DNA of 64,000 nt. Origin: Selaginella tamariscina (Eukaryota > Streptophyta > Lycopodiopsida > Selaginellales > Selaginellaceae). Both the position numbers and the translations under genes were made by a program. A model generated the notes under the pieces. That model saw nothing but the letters and a program-made list of their open reading frames with translations. It had not been told where the DNA came from and searched no databases. This document shows positions 13,116 to 25,739 of this stretch, in pieces. Every line of letters starts with the position of its first letter. Position 1 is the stretch's first letter. The DNA lies in NCBI GenBank assembly GCA_003024785.1, contig PUQB01000098.1:179239-243238 (forward strand). The letters run 5' to 3'.

Positions 13116-13498
13116 GTATGTATGTTAAACTTGTATGGCTATCGTACAATTTCATTTATAAGTTATTATAGATATATAGTTAGTGCATTTCCTACAACAT
13201 ACCACGCACACGCGCCCACTCGCAAGTACGCACGTGCTAACTTGTGCTGTGTACAGCCTCTACACAACTTAAACAACGACACACCAGTACGCTCTCAGAC
13301 ATTAAATACAGTAATCGCAGTTGCAAAACGCAGATATTCTTTACAACACATTGGATTAGAAATATTCTTTAAAGATGCGAATATTTTTACAAGGCCAAGT
13401 GCAGCGGCGGGTTTTTCGACGGTGGAAGTGCTTTCTTCACATTTCTGAGTCCTCAAGAACGTGATCACGCAGCAAAACACCTTATCGAGAAACTACAG
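11700..13498 (+). other. BEACH gene exons 1-6: GRAM/PH-like region
   Basis: Exons: 11700-11836, 11984-12088, 12218-12400, 12731-12898, 13010-13072, 13257-13498. Key matches to FAN are RGRLRLCSKS in exon 2, the exon-5 block VTPLVREPGRLVLTANQLYF, and HIGLEIFFKDANIF in exon 6. Exon 2 needs a sixth T in the run at 12036-12040 to join CSKS to the downstream EPDDIAIP. Exon 6 needs a sixth T at 13412-13416 to reach FLSPQERDHAAKHLIEKLQ. Exon 6 as it stands ends at a TGA near 13446. Introns carry long (CT)n, (TATG)n and (AT)n tracts (for example 12931-12974). Confidence 0.85.
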
Positions 13499-14153
13499 GT
13501 GCGTGTGCATACATGTACACCTATATCGTATTACCAATCATACATATAGACATATTTGTGTATGTATATGATCAAGCTGTTTATTTCTTTGGCAATAAGA
13601 TAACTAAGGTAAACTGTGCTAACACGACCAGGGGAAAACAGGTTTACAATCTGCTGTGGGTTCTCTTTTGGATAAGGATGGTTCATGGCTTGATCGCGTT
13701 ACAGCAGCCTGGCAGGTAGGTGTGTAGTTAGGTGGTTGTATGTATGCATGTTTATTTGACTGTATGATACCTATAACGTGTATAGACCACGCACATACAA
13801 GTATGTCCTCTGCATATGCGTATATTTTGGGATACGTGTATTTTCCTGCGTATACAGCAATACATGTGCACAAAATACACGCACCAGATATGCATATACA
13901 TTTAAAGATATAATGCTAAGTAGTAACTATTTGTTTTTATAGGCAGGATATGTGTCTAACTATGACACTTACTGTATCTTAATCTTATCGCTGGACGGAC
14001 ACGAATGTGATCTCGCACAGTGGCCAGTAATGCCCTGGGTTTTAAAAGATTACCAAAGCACTACAATAAACTTAAAAGATCCCGAATCTTTCCGTGATTT
14101 AACCAAGGTATATATATAGTTTAATTATTTGTATATACTTTATTTATATACTG

Positions 14154-14238
<85 letters not shown>

Positions 14239-16319
14239 ATATTATATATATATATATATATATATTGTCTCCTATATATGTTAGTAACTTAGGTGTGTAT
14301 AGTGTATTGTATGTATTCGTTGTATATATTCTCAGTATCTACATATGTATGTGCGTGAATATATACTAAGGATGCGTCCTATGCTGTTCAGCCTATCGGA
14401 GCCTTGAATCCTTTACGACTTGCCATTTTTCAAGAGCGATTCCGGCAGGTGATTTTCTTGCACACACACACACACCACAAAATTGAGAAAAAAACAGAAA
14501 AGAAAAATTAAACAAACTATTTAAAGGGATGTCAGTAATATATGGGCATGTAACCTTAGTGTTACTAAGGATCATATACAAGGCACACAAAGGCGCTTTA
14601 TAAGGGGCAACACACACCTCTTAAGTTTGTTTCTCCCCAGATGTCCGTGGCGAATGATACATCCCATCCGCCTTTTCTATATGGTACACATTACTCTACA
14701 CCTGGGTAAGCTTCATATTATCAGATAATCAGCCGTATTGTAAACTACTCTACGATGACTTATAATGTACATGTCTGTGTTTATAATATTCTTTCTCTTT
14801 GTCAGTTATGTCCTATATTGGCTTGTTCGTGCTGCACCAGCTCATATGCTTCGTCTTCAGGTAATTCTCTCTCTCATCTTATCACATATACATACATGTG
14901 GTGTCACCTACACCCTCGCATGACTACATTCATGCAACTACTGGGAACTATTAAGTATTATATTATTGGATTATATCGTTATTACATTGTGGTGATCAGT
15001 GACGTGTATATATTTTCTGAGTAATTTTTCAGAATGGTCGCTTTGATACACCCGATAGGCTCTTCTCCAGCATGTCTAACTCGTGGCAAAGCGTGTTAAC
15101 AAACCATGCTGACGTCAAAGAGTTAATCCTGAGTTCTTTGTTTTACCTTCAAATTTTCTGGTCTCAAGGTAAATCTATTATGTAGCATACGGACTTATTT
15201 ACACGTATTTAAAGATACATGGACATCCACTCTCTGCTTACATGGCAGTTCATAACACACACACACAACACACACACATGATGGTATATGCGTCTACAGA
15301 TATACATTCACATGCATATGGAATTACACTCATACACATACACATACACGTATAGGGCTGATCTGAATCTTGGTGTCCGGCAAAACGGTGTTCCTGTTGG
15401 GGACGTTGTCTTACCTCCATGGTACGTATGTTAAATCATGCCGTACGTGAATGCACTTACATATAATGGATATATACTTGATGTTTTGATCAATTTTATG
15501 TGTGTAAAATTTGAGGTCTATTCACTTACATAGATGAGAAACTCCTACCATTACCATATACAGTCACATAATACATATATATGGCTGGATATTATATGCA
15601 TACATGCATACTACATAGCACCCCTACACACTCGTGATATGTTTTTTTTCTTCTCAGGGCTAAGGACCCAGACGATTTATAAATAAAGCACAGGAGAGCA
15701 CTAGAATGCAAACGCGTATCTATGGATATTCATTGGATCGATTTGGTATTTGGTTATAAACAACAAGGAGAGGTTAGTATTGCCATGTCAAATTATGCAC
15801 TAAACAGAATTAATCAGATATTATTTATTAATAAGTTTCATATTATCAGTATATATAATTAAGACACTGAATGATTCTAATCTTGATAGTTATTAAACAT
15901 TAATGATTAGTTAATGCTATTATAACTAACTAAATTACATTAAACTAATTAAGTCTTTGTTTCAGGCAGCTCTTGCAGCGGATAATGTTTTCCACCACCT
16001 TACATACGAGGGTGCTGTTGATTTGGAGAAAATATCAGACCCTTTTGAACGTATGAGTTTAGAAGCACAGTATTGTATATTTTATATCGTTCAATGTGTG
16101 TGTGTGTGTGTGTACATAGATCACTTAATGTACTTTTTAAGGCCTTTATTTATAACTCTAACGCTTTACTAGTAAGCTAGTTATTTACATTAACTAGTAT
16201 ACTTTAACACCGTACACACACACACACACAACACACGGAATTTGTTTAAATCATAGGACAACACGATAGATACGTACCTGAGCACGAGGTTATATATATA
16301 TATATATTATGTATGTATG

Positions 16320-16357
<38 letters not shown>

Positions 16358-17210
16358 TTATCTAATATAGTATAAATATATCTGTATCTCATTGCTAAAT
16401 GGATTTAGCTAGCGATGAAAACTATATAAACAGGAAGCTAATATGAAAATGCGATGCAATATCTATTAATAATGGTAGATGCATATAGATATTATTTGTT
16501 TTAACAGATCAATGAATTTGGGCAAGCACACAGCAACTATTTGACAACCTGCACGCACTGTGTTGGAAATATCAAATAATTTTGAGGAGCACAAGCAAAC
16601 TATGATGGACGAACACAAGCAACCTTTGTGCTGCTATATTATCCCGTATCATGTCCCGAACTTCATCCTTCGAGCGTGGGACTTCTGATCAACCACAACA
16701 AATTCCTCGTAGGTGTTATATGTAAATATGTACGTATGTGTGTGCAAAGTATGTTGGCAGTTAAAGCTGCAATATGATTGAGATTACACGCACATGAACC
16801 TACTCCCTCTCTCTCTCCGCATTAATTAATTTTTTTATATTTTTAGCTGAAGCAGATGAAATGCAGACGATTTCAGTAGGGATTCCTTCTGTAGAAGAAC
16901 TCACAGAAGAAGTGTCATCAGAAACCAGCCGAGAATACGAGGTGTATATATAAACACATATGCAATATATTGATATACATTAATGCACACACCGCACGCA
17001 CACACACACACACACACACACAATAACAGTATATAATGGCTCCTAACAAAGACTGCTGTCCCCATTATTATCTATGCTAATATATTACCAATTTTTGTTA
17101 GGAAGAGGCATACGATGAGCTTATGTGGTCGGGAGTTCCACACACACCTTTGCCCACACCACACACTCCTCAACTAGACACTATTCGTCAGCGCAAGAGG
17201 TAGGTTGCGT

Positions 17211-17291
<81 letters not shown>

Positions 17292-17798
17292 GGTGGGGAA
17301 GGGAGGGAGAGACGGAGAGATTAAAATGCATGCTAAGATGTGTGTGTGTGTGTGTGTAAGTATAAAATCAACTGTACTTTCGTTTGTCATTATAGTTTGC
17401 TATATTAATGTAGTGGAAGAAATTTCCGAGCTTGAAAATAGCGGAAAATGAGAAAGCATGGAGTTTAAAAAGGATATCAGAAGCGCAACCATGGAGGGTA
17501 CACCGTGAGCCAATTAATTCTGTTATTGTTTCAGATGAGAATGCTTCTGAGTCTATTACACTCTATTCTGCTTCAAAAGCCGGATTAATTAAGGTATATC
17601 ACATATACACAAGTATCATATGCATGTGTATGTATATGTACACTTTTACGTGTGTATATTATACATCTTTGTATATGACTCAGCCTATGTTTGTGGATAG
17701 GTGTGTATACGTAATAAATGTACATTATCGTTATATTATGCGTGCGAGTATACACACAACACACACACACACATGTATACTTATATCTAGTATGCAAA

Positions 17799-17833
<35 letters not shown>

Positions 17834-19947
17834 TGTATGTATACGCAATATTAGCAAATATACGTCTGCATATTTTTATATAATGATGTTTTTAATATTT
17901 ATATGTGTACATTTATACATGAATTTATACATTACACTTGTTTGATGCTTATTTGCACGGTTATGAAGGCATAATTTGAGAATATTCTATGCAGGTATAT
18001 TCGATTTCTGAAGGCTTTCAAGTACGAGCGGCTAAGCTTGGAAATCTGCCGATTTCCTCACTTGCTTTAACTAAAAGCAGTGATGCATATCCTGTAAGTA
18101 TTATATATATATAATGATTGTCCCACTTACATACCTTATCTATTCATAAATATTAGGTTGTTTATTATAATTTATATTTGGTACAATCAAATCATTGTTT
18201 AAATAAATTTATGCATAGCCTTATATATAATTACATAATCTTATAGTTACTTACATTTATATCTTTGTTCTACAGACAGTGCTTGCAGGGTCTTATGACA
18301 ACTGTGTTTATGCTTACTCTGTGGATTATGGAAGATCGCTAGGCAAAGTGAGTACTATATATACAGACGCATGTTCAGGTCATACGTGTGATACACATGA
18401 TATATGCATATATCTTATGTATATAGTAATATATTTAATTTTCGATCTATATGTAACAGAATGAAAATATCTACATCCAATTACTTATACGTCGTATGTT
18501 GTATGTATGTCTATGCTGTGTACGTTTTGACATTTACCATGTTTAAGGTACGTGTACATGACGATTCTGTGTCATGTGTGCGTGTGGCGGGTTCCAGACT
18601 GGTTACTGCGTCGTGGGATGCAACTGTGAAGATTTGGACACTGGATGAAGGCAAAGGTGGATGGATCAACAATGCACGTATGTATATTATTTAATATCTA
18701 AATATGGTGATATTCAGTGTGTGTGTGTGTGTGTAATATATATATATATAGGGATCTTAAATAACTTGACATGACTATTATGCAGCCTTGATCGAGTTGG
18801 TAGAACATGAAGCTGCCATATGGAGCTTGGATGTTGATTCCAAAGGGAACATCGTCGTTTCGGGTGCTGAAGATGGTAAATCTCTCTCTCCATTTATGTG
18901 CGTACACCCCATACACCTAGTATGTATGTATTTGCATATATGTTTTATACGTGTATGTATCAGTCAATATATATGATTTACATACACACATACGTATATA
19001 TGTTCATGTATGTGTGTGTATATATGTATGCATGTGTACATGTAACTCTTATATACAGGTACTGTTATTCTATGGGATATACGTGAAAGTGGGTCTCCAA
19101 TACGGACATATAATGACTTGAAGGGCTCTGCATCCTCTTTACGCATGTCGAATGACGGAAATTGTTTAATTGTGGCATCAACTTCTGGTTTCTTGTACGC
19201 TCTTGAGGTGTGTGTGTGTGAGAGAGAGTGAGTGAGAGGGAGGGAGGGAGGGAGGAAGGGAGGACACACACACACACACAATTTTTTTTTTATTTCTTTC
19301 TTTTCTCTATAATCTTGTACTATGTGAAGTTTAACACACACATATACACTATATATGTACAGAGATACTTATATATATTGGTATACTCTTTTCAGTTAAG
19401 ACAAGGCTCTATATTATGCCAGAAGGATTATCAAACTCCTTTTAGGTCCTGTGAAATCATTGAAGACGTTGCACTTGCCGGCAGGTGTGTATACGTGTGT
19501 GTAAAAATATATATATAGTCATATATGTATGTATATGCATATGTAAGTATATATGTGCATAATGCTTATCTATACTGTCCGATTTACAGTTTTAACGGGG
19601 AGCTTTATACATGGGCATGGAATGCTGGGGATGTTGGTACTTCAGAAACTCCAGTTATTCGCAATCACTCAGGTATTAATTACATATATGTATGCATGTG
19701 CCTATGTATGTATAGTATGTACGTATCCGATAAATACTGATAGATTAGTATGGGATACTTGAGTGCATGTGTATGTATAAACACAAACGAGTTATATATG
19801 TATATATGTATGATTAAAATGTTTTGTTTAATGTTAGATTCAATAACGAGTATTGCGATTGGAAATAAACATGGAGTTCCTAGTATTGTTGCCACGTCAT
19901 CTGACGATAGCACCATACAAGTCTACAATATTCACCGAAATATGTAA
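11700..19947 (+). CDS. FAN/NSMAF-type BEACH-WD40 protein gene, 27 coding exons, with frame breaks
   Basis: The gene reads as one transcription unit of about 3.1 kb coding sequence in 27 short exons with GT..AG introns, giving roughly 1,040 codons (human NSMAF is about 917 aa). Order of domains: GRAM/PH-like N terminus, PH-BEACH linker, BEACH, acidic linker, WD40 repeats. Start ATG 11700-11702 sits just behind a splice acceptor and leads into RFTYLLLQDGEHYIQDW, which aligns with the start of the animal FAN GRAM domain. FAN proteins couple receptors and membrane traffic to the cytoskeleton; the plant role is not known from this sequence. Breaks: one base missing at 12036-12040, 13412-13416, about 15128 and about 16530; a paired shift in exon 8; a TAA at 15680-15682; and a lost donor GT at 16071. 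The gene is therefore a recent pseudogene or has assembly errors. Exons 17-27 are clean. Confidence 0.9.
13632..16708 (+). other. BEACH gene exons 7-16: BEACH domain
   Basis: Exons: 13632-13715, 13943-14107, 14392-14448, 14641-14705, 14806-14860, 15033-15168, 15356-15421, 15658-15772, 15966-16070, 16508-16708. BEACH hallmarks seen: DLAQWPVMPWVLKDY, DPESFRDLTK, PIGALNPLRLAIFQERF, PPFLYGTHYSTPGYVLYWLV, NGRFDTPDRLFSS, LGVRQNGVPVGDVVLPPWAK, HWIDLVFGYKQQGE, NVFHHLTYEGAVDLEKISDP, INEFGQA. Breaks: a -1/+1 pair in exon 8 (about 13963 and 14006), one missing C in exon 12 (about 15128), TAA in exon 14 (15680-15682), no GT after CAG at 16070, and one missing base in exon 16 near 16530. Flanking splice phases are consistent once these are allowed for. 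Confidence 0.85.
14158..14264. repeat. (AC)n(AT)n microsatellite in BEACH intron 8
   Basis: About 36 bases of AC repeats are followed by about 70 bases of AT-rich alternating sequence. It is the longest of several microsatellites in this gene's introns; others are at about 12931-12974, 13084-13113, 16318-16356 and 17207-17288. Confidence 0.95.
16847..19947 (+). other. BEACH gene exons 17-27: acidic linker and WD40 propeller
   Basis: Exons: 16847-16941, 17102-17199, 17431-17593, 17995-18093, 18276-18347, 18548-18677, 18786-18875, 19059-19207, 19396-19484, 19590-19672, 19838-19947. WD40 signatures include ASWDATVKIWTLDE (exon 22), VVSGAEDG joined to TVILWDIRES (exons 23-24), and a final blade SSDDSTIQVYNIHRNM ending at TAA 19945-19947. 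All exons are open and all phases match, in contrast to the BEACH half. Exon 19 is inferred to start at 17431 after CCGAG, because the alternative acceptor near 17395 would bring in a stop. Introns hold (GT)n(GA)n at 17207-17288 and other microsatellites. Confidence 0.85.
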
Positions 19948-20815
19948 TGTACATATATATATACACAGATGTTTACTCTTTTCAGGCGGTGCATACCTGT
20001 GTTTTTCTATGAATATTTTATAATTTTACCTTAGTAAGCGTAAAATAGAATAATGTACACTTTTATTACATCTAATAGAATAAAAACCCAAATAACTAAT
20101 CACTTATTTTCTTAATAATTTAATATGAAGGTGATAAGAACATAAAGTATTGAGTTTAAGTCTCGTTTTATAATTAAAAAGATAAAAAAAATTATGAATA
20201 TTCTATTTAATTACTAATCCTGATATTTAATTTAAAATATCAGATTATTTAATTCCTAATCCAATTGTGAATAGCATTTTTATTATTCAATTATTAATCC
20301 AGTTATCCGATTTAAAATAACATTTTCAACCATTGAATTATTATTATCGGATTGAAAATAGTATTTCTAATTATTTAATTATTAGTTCAGTGAGTAATTA
20401 TAGCAAATGCCTTGATTTTTCTTCCAAATAAATTTTTATATCATACTTAAATTATGCTTTATATGTAAGAAAAAGTAATAGTATATGCTTTTTCTCTTTT
20501 TTTTTTAATGATTATATCTAGTAATGGTAATGCATAAATATTTGTTTTATTGTTTATAATTGTAATATATTTTAATTTAATTTGATTTGATTAGGTTTGT
20601 TTCATCTGTAGTTTAATTAGAATATATATTATATTGTTATTAAAAATTACATTCTAAAGTAACTTACGGTATGCGTGTGTGTATATACTATATATATAAC
20701 GACACATGGGTGGTGATCTGGCCTTGTTGCATGTGTCCCACATGGCAGTGGAGACTTATATATAATAATAAAGATATATCCTTGTATTAATTATAAAGGT
20801 TAACAATGGTATATT
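19948..20815. other. AT-rich intergenic region downstream of the BEACH gene
   Basis: No ORF supported. It holds the presumed 3' UTR of the BEACH gene; a GAATAAAA sequence near 20080 could serve as poly(A) signal. Otherwise nothing recognised. Confidence 0.5.
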
Positions 20816-20818
20816 TTA

Positions 20819-20971
20819 AAAGTTATTAGAGATTTATAGTGTGGCTAAATCCTCTACAGGATAGTCTAAATATAGTTAGAATATATTTTTCTCTTGTATA
20901 TAACCTTGACCTTGAATATAAAGGAAATATGAGTTTTTGTTTTTTTCGTATATTTACTATGTTGTGTTACA
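20819..20971 (+). repeat. 5' LTR-like repeat of a decayed gypsy element
   Basis: The stretch from about TTATTAGAGATTTATAGTG through CTTGACCTTGAATATAAAGG to TATTTACTATGTTGTGT matches 25026-25178 with substitutions, as expected of an old LTR pair. The precise start is uncertain. It is followed by TTGGTTGAGAAGTTGGG, which may be a degraded primer-binding site. Confidence 0.65.
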
Positions 20972-21039
20972 TTGGTTGAGAAGTTGGGCAATTTATAAAA
21001 GAAGTTTTTTTTATCTTCATTTTTTTAAATTTCTTTTCA

Positions 21040-24000
21040 ATCTCTCCTATTTTTCTTTATTTCCTTTCAGACAACTTTTATGGAGTAGTAACTTTTGGAA
21101 CAACTAATTTAACACCAACATGAAAGCTCCTTCAACACTTACAAGTTCCAGTTTTAGCTCTTCCTCAATGAAACTCACGTGTACGGCCTTAACCTTTTTT
21201 GAAGTGCTTCAGGTGCAAATGTTCAATATTGGTTGGCTCATTTCATCATATTACCACATATTATGAATGGACAATTACAATTGCCTTCACGAGTTTCCAA
21301 TGTGTCTTTAGACGTTGCTCTCTAGTGATATAATAGATATCCATCATTAACATGATTACTTACGGATGACCAATGTTAGTTCACACTTCAAGTGGAATTT
21401 AAGTTAGCTTTTAGGAAAATAGAAGATTCTGATATTCATTTCAATAGCTCCATAGTTTGAAGCACCAAATGAATCTGTTATGCAGTTTGTTATTAAATTT
21501 TGTGATCTCTTGATGCGGATTAATCCCACCATGTTCGAACGTAGCAAATTAGGATGTTATGCCTGCTTCGACCAGATCTTGTTGGTTATATTTGGGCACT
21601 GGGTCATGTCACTTTGGAAGAGGCTTTCACTCGTGCACAACGTTTTGAAGTGGCTCTAAAAGTACAATTACCATTCCAAAGGCCATCACTTCTCCAACTT
21701 CAATGCTCTTGCTCGTCCTATGCCTATGGAGGTCGAAGTTGCTTGCATTAATGGTGTTGGTCATGGTCAAAGACAAGGATAGCAAATTGTCTTATTAGGT
21801 TTATGATGTACTTGATTACACTTACTAACATTGTCGACGGTTTTCTGATTAGTGACCACCATATCCAGGTTGGCGTCCAAATCAAAATCAATTGATTGTT
21901 GTTTGGGTGTTGCTCCCGTGAGGGAAAATGAGTAGGTGTTTTGGGTATAGAGGCACCTAACACCTTTCCTTCATCTCTTAGTCCTCCATCTTTTCTTTTC
22001 TTTTACTTCAAGCTTCGCGAACTCTCACAAAGGTTATCTTCATTTACACTACAAGGCTTCATACATGGTACTCCTATAATTATCTTATTAATACAGGTTC
22101 TAATTTCTTTAATTTCTACTAATGTGATTACACATTGTGCTTTGACAACGGTGCCAAACAAAAAGTTTTATATGTGTGTATGGCAATGGAATGTACTCGA
22201 GTTGCTTCGTCTACACATGCTCAAGTACCTTGCAATTTGGGACTTATGTAGACGAGTTGCAACTCCATGTATTCTCACACTAGATTTTTGAAATTATCCT
22301 TGGGGATTCATGTAAGGCAAGTTACCAATTTGAGCCTCGACAGTGATAGTTCCAAGTCATTCACCTTTTCCTTTGGATAAACTCTCTCTCAAGTGGTGTG
22401 GAGCAATTTTGTTAAGTGCCATCATGCATGAGCCAAATGTTTCAATAGTGGTGTCCTCAATGTTAAGAAACTCTTGAGATGTACAAGTGGCAACCAAACC
22501 AATTTCTTCTCAACGAGAGTTTTAGATACAACAATTATTAAAAAATATTCAGATGTTTTCTCTATAAATATCACCCCTACTGCTAAGGTTTGAATACAAC
22601 ACCATATTAAACAGGGGATGCTTTACCTAAAGCTACTATTCGAAGGTGATCTCCAAAAGAATTGGCCATTATATGAAAATGTGTGTCAGAGTTCTTGAAG
22701 AAGAAGTTGGCTCGCCGTTCTTTCAGTGCATGGGCATCGGAGCCCTATTTGATGGATAAACCTAATGGATCTAAGCTGTTCACAGTGGATTATCGTCATA
22801 TAAATGTTGTTATGAAACCAGATAGCTATCCCTTGTCGAACACACAAGATTTATTAAATCAATTGAGTAAGAGTCATTGGTTTATTAAATTGAATCTTGC
22901 TTTAGGTTATTGGCAAATTCCTATGGCTCCCAAAGATATTCCTAAAACAACATTCCAAACTCCTTTTGATTTATATGAGTTCCTTGTTATGCATTTTGGT
23001 TTAGTGTTTGCTCCTGCCACATTTCAGTGCATGATGGATAAAGTTTTAATAATGAGTTTTTTGAGACAATTGCAAAGTACTTAAATGACATTCTAATTCA
23101 TTGGGAAGATCATCTTAAGAAAGTCATTTGATTGTTTATGGGAGTATGGACTCAAGTTGAAGAAGCCCAAATGTGTTTTTGGCACAGTTGAAACTACGTA
23201 TTTAGGATACATGGTTTCTCATAAAGGATTGTGTGTGGATCCATCCAAGGTGAAGGTTGTGGTGAAATTTTCTTGTCTAACGGATATACGGTCTTTATGG
23301 CAATTTCTTTGTAAGGTCACACGTTCTATATATCTTGTTTTGGTTAATGTAAATGCTCCTTTGTGAGCCTTACTACATGAGGATGTTCCTTTATGTGGAC
23401 TGACAATTGTAATTTTTTTTTTTATAAGCTATGGAAGTATTTGACATCCCCTTCGGTGCTTCATTATCCGGATTTTTCTTATATTACGAACGGATACTTT
23501 TGCCATAGGTATTAGTGAGTTCTAATGCAAACTGAAGTATACCATAGCATATGTAAGTAAGGCATTGCAAGGCCTTAAACACAACTATTGTGCTTTAAAT
23601 CTTGAGTGCTTAGCTGCAATGTGATCTTTTAAGCGTCTTCATGTGTATTTCCATGGGTCTCATACGCTTTTGGAGTTGCTCGGATGATTTGTCAGATGGG
23701 TACTTAGCTCCAAATGTATGACTTTGAAGTCAAACATCGTTCGTGGGATAGGGCTTCTTGTGCAGTTATGGCCAATCAATTGGATCTCATAATTGCATAT
23801 CTTGCAGAAGTCTCAAGGGCTCAAGAAATATATGTTTGGATTCAACCTATTCATTTGACACTAATCAATTCTGTTCAACCATTCAACTCTCGTTTCTTTT
23901 CATTTGTGGCACAATTTCGCATATATGATGAGTGGTTTATTTTTATTGGCACAAATGTTATGACTTCACTACGCTTGATAATTCTAACCACTTTTGTTCA

Positions 24001-25025
24001 TAGGTATATTACTGCATATCATAATTCACCATTTTTTGGTGAACATTTTGGTTATTGAAAATTTTTGGACAACTTACAACTTTTTACTGGCCAAATATGC
24101 CATGAGATGTGATTTGGTACGTACAAAGTTGTTCATTGTGTCAGACTCAAAACTCCTCACGATCAACTGATGTTTTAGAATTTATACAGGTGGAACGACC
24201 ATTCAAACTTATAACATGGGATTTAATTGGTTCTTTTCCACCTTTGGCTGTAGGCAATAGATATGTTGTGGTTTTAGCAATTTATTTGATACGTTGAGTG
24301 AAGGTTGGCACTTTACTATATGCCACAGCCCATAATGTTGTTCATTTTCTACTCACTCGAATAATTTTGTATCATTCATGTCCTAAACGGATTTTATCAG
24401 ATAATAGATATGCCTTTATTACTGAAGTTTTGAAGGTTCTTACTTCACAGATGGGAATTTAACAATCTTTCACGTCTCCACAAATAGATGGGCTAGTGGA
24501 GCATTAATTTTGAATCAGACTTTTAAAGGTATATGTAAATCCTATTCATAATAATTGGAATTGATATTTGCGATACTTAGAATTTATATACAACACTAGT
24601 TTTATTAGTATATCTTCATTCAAAGCATTCTATGAGTGAAACCCTCGAATGTCTCCAAAAGTTGGTTTGGCTTTTCACAAACTTAAGTATGTTGAAGCTC
24701 GATATTGAGCGATTTACTTAAATCGAGCTCTTTTTTATTGCATGCTACCTTAGTAAAACATTTGGGTTGGGTAAACAACATGATTATAGTTCTCGTTATC
24801 AACCACCTCTTTAATTTGTTATTGATGACCTTGTTTTTGTGCATTTTTCAGAACTTCATTAAAAAGGGCTCACTCCGGATTTCTTGCGGAAATGGCTAGT
24901 CCTTATAAGATTCTTCATTAAGTTAACCCTCAAGTTTATCATGTATAAGATGTTGAGTCTTGAGAAGCACCTTTGGTTGCTTATGTTTTATGATTGAATT
25001 TTTTTTTCTTATAAAGGAATAAAGT
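21040..25025 (+). pseudogene. Decayed Ty3/gypsy gag-pol
   Basis: Between two LTR-like repeats lie gag remnants (about 21.1-21.75 kb) and pol in several frames. RT is clearest: NGSKLFTVDYRHIN, then IKLNLALGYWQIPMAPKD (about 22884-22938), MHFGLVFAPATFQCMMDKVL, and YLND at 23078-23089. Integrase remnants follow: a CSLCQ zinc-finger piece (about 24132), WDLIGSFPP (about 24220) and LSDNRYAF (about 24395). Both RT catalytic Asp positions read Asn (AAT at 22893-22895 and in YLND), so the enzyme would be inactive quite apart from the many stops and frameshifts. Confidence 0.85.
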
Positions 25026-25178
25026 AAGTTACTAGAGATATTTATAGTGTAGCTAAATCTTTTAAAAATAGTTCAAATATAATTAGAATATACCTTTTTC
25101 TTTTTATATATAAATCTTGACCTTGAATATAAAGGAGATCTGAATTTTGTCTTTTCATATATTTAGTGTGTTGTGTCT
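25026..25178 (+). repeat. 3' LTR-like repeat of the decayed gypsy element
   Basis: Partner of 20819-20971; shares TTATAGTGTAGCTAAAT-like and CTTGACCTTGAATATAAAGG segments and the terminal TGTGTTGTGT-like end. The divergence between the two shows an old insertion. Confidence 0.65.
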
Positions 25179-25179
25179 C

Positions 25180-25739
25180 GGGGTTTTCACAAATACATCT
25201 TTTGTTGTAATTTTAGAATTTAAGTACCTTATTTATTTAATTTTTTCTTTTAGTTTTTTCACAATAATGAATATATAAATACATTGTGTCACCATTACTT
25301 TTACATGTATTAAGATTAAGTTCATTAAGATTTAATATTAATTAAATCATTTACATGTTATTGTTTTTATCATTGCTAGTCCAATAAACATGTATTTAAA
25401 GGGTTTTTCACACGTTTGAAGAGGCACTTATCAAATGGTATAATGGATTAACCTTAAAAATCAAGCAAAACAATACACATTTAATTAATTATTTTAATAA
25501 GATTGAGAATTTATATAATGTTTTATTTATAACTTGATATTGAAGCGCACAACAAACTCATTAAATTCTATTAAATTACAACGCATATCTTAACATATTA
25601 AAACTGATCAAATTTGCCAATAGTGTGAGTTGAATACATTAAGTTCATTTATGTTTTTTGTCTCAGTAATAGTACTTACTAATTGTTAATGTCCACTTGA
25701 ATTACATATTTATATTTATCACATTGTTCCAACGAAGGT
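25180..25739. other. AT-rich intergenic stretch, nothing recognised
   Basis: About 560 bp of AT-rich sequence with no protein-like frame. Confidence 0.6.

Noticed and set aside
15680-15682. Reassigned TAA codon (Gln), as in some green algae
   Set aside because: Only one such in-frame stop; the gene itself and the Dof and Gly-rich genes end at ordinary stops, and Gln is encoded normally by CAA/CAG. A point mutation or error is simpler.
17125-17451. Plus-strand 108-codon frame with Cys-Val and Arg-Glu runs
   Set aside because: It is exon 18 of the BEACH gene in a wrong frame running through a (GT)n(GA)n intron repeat.
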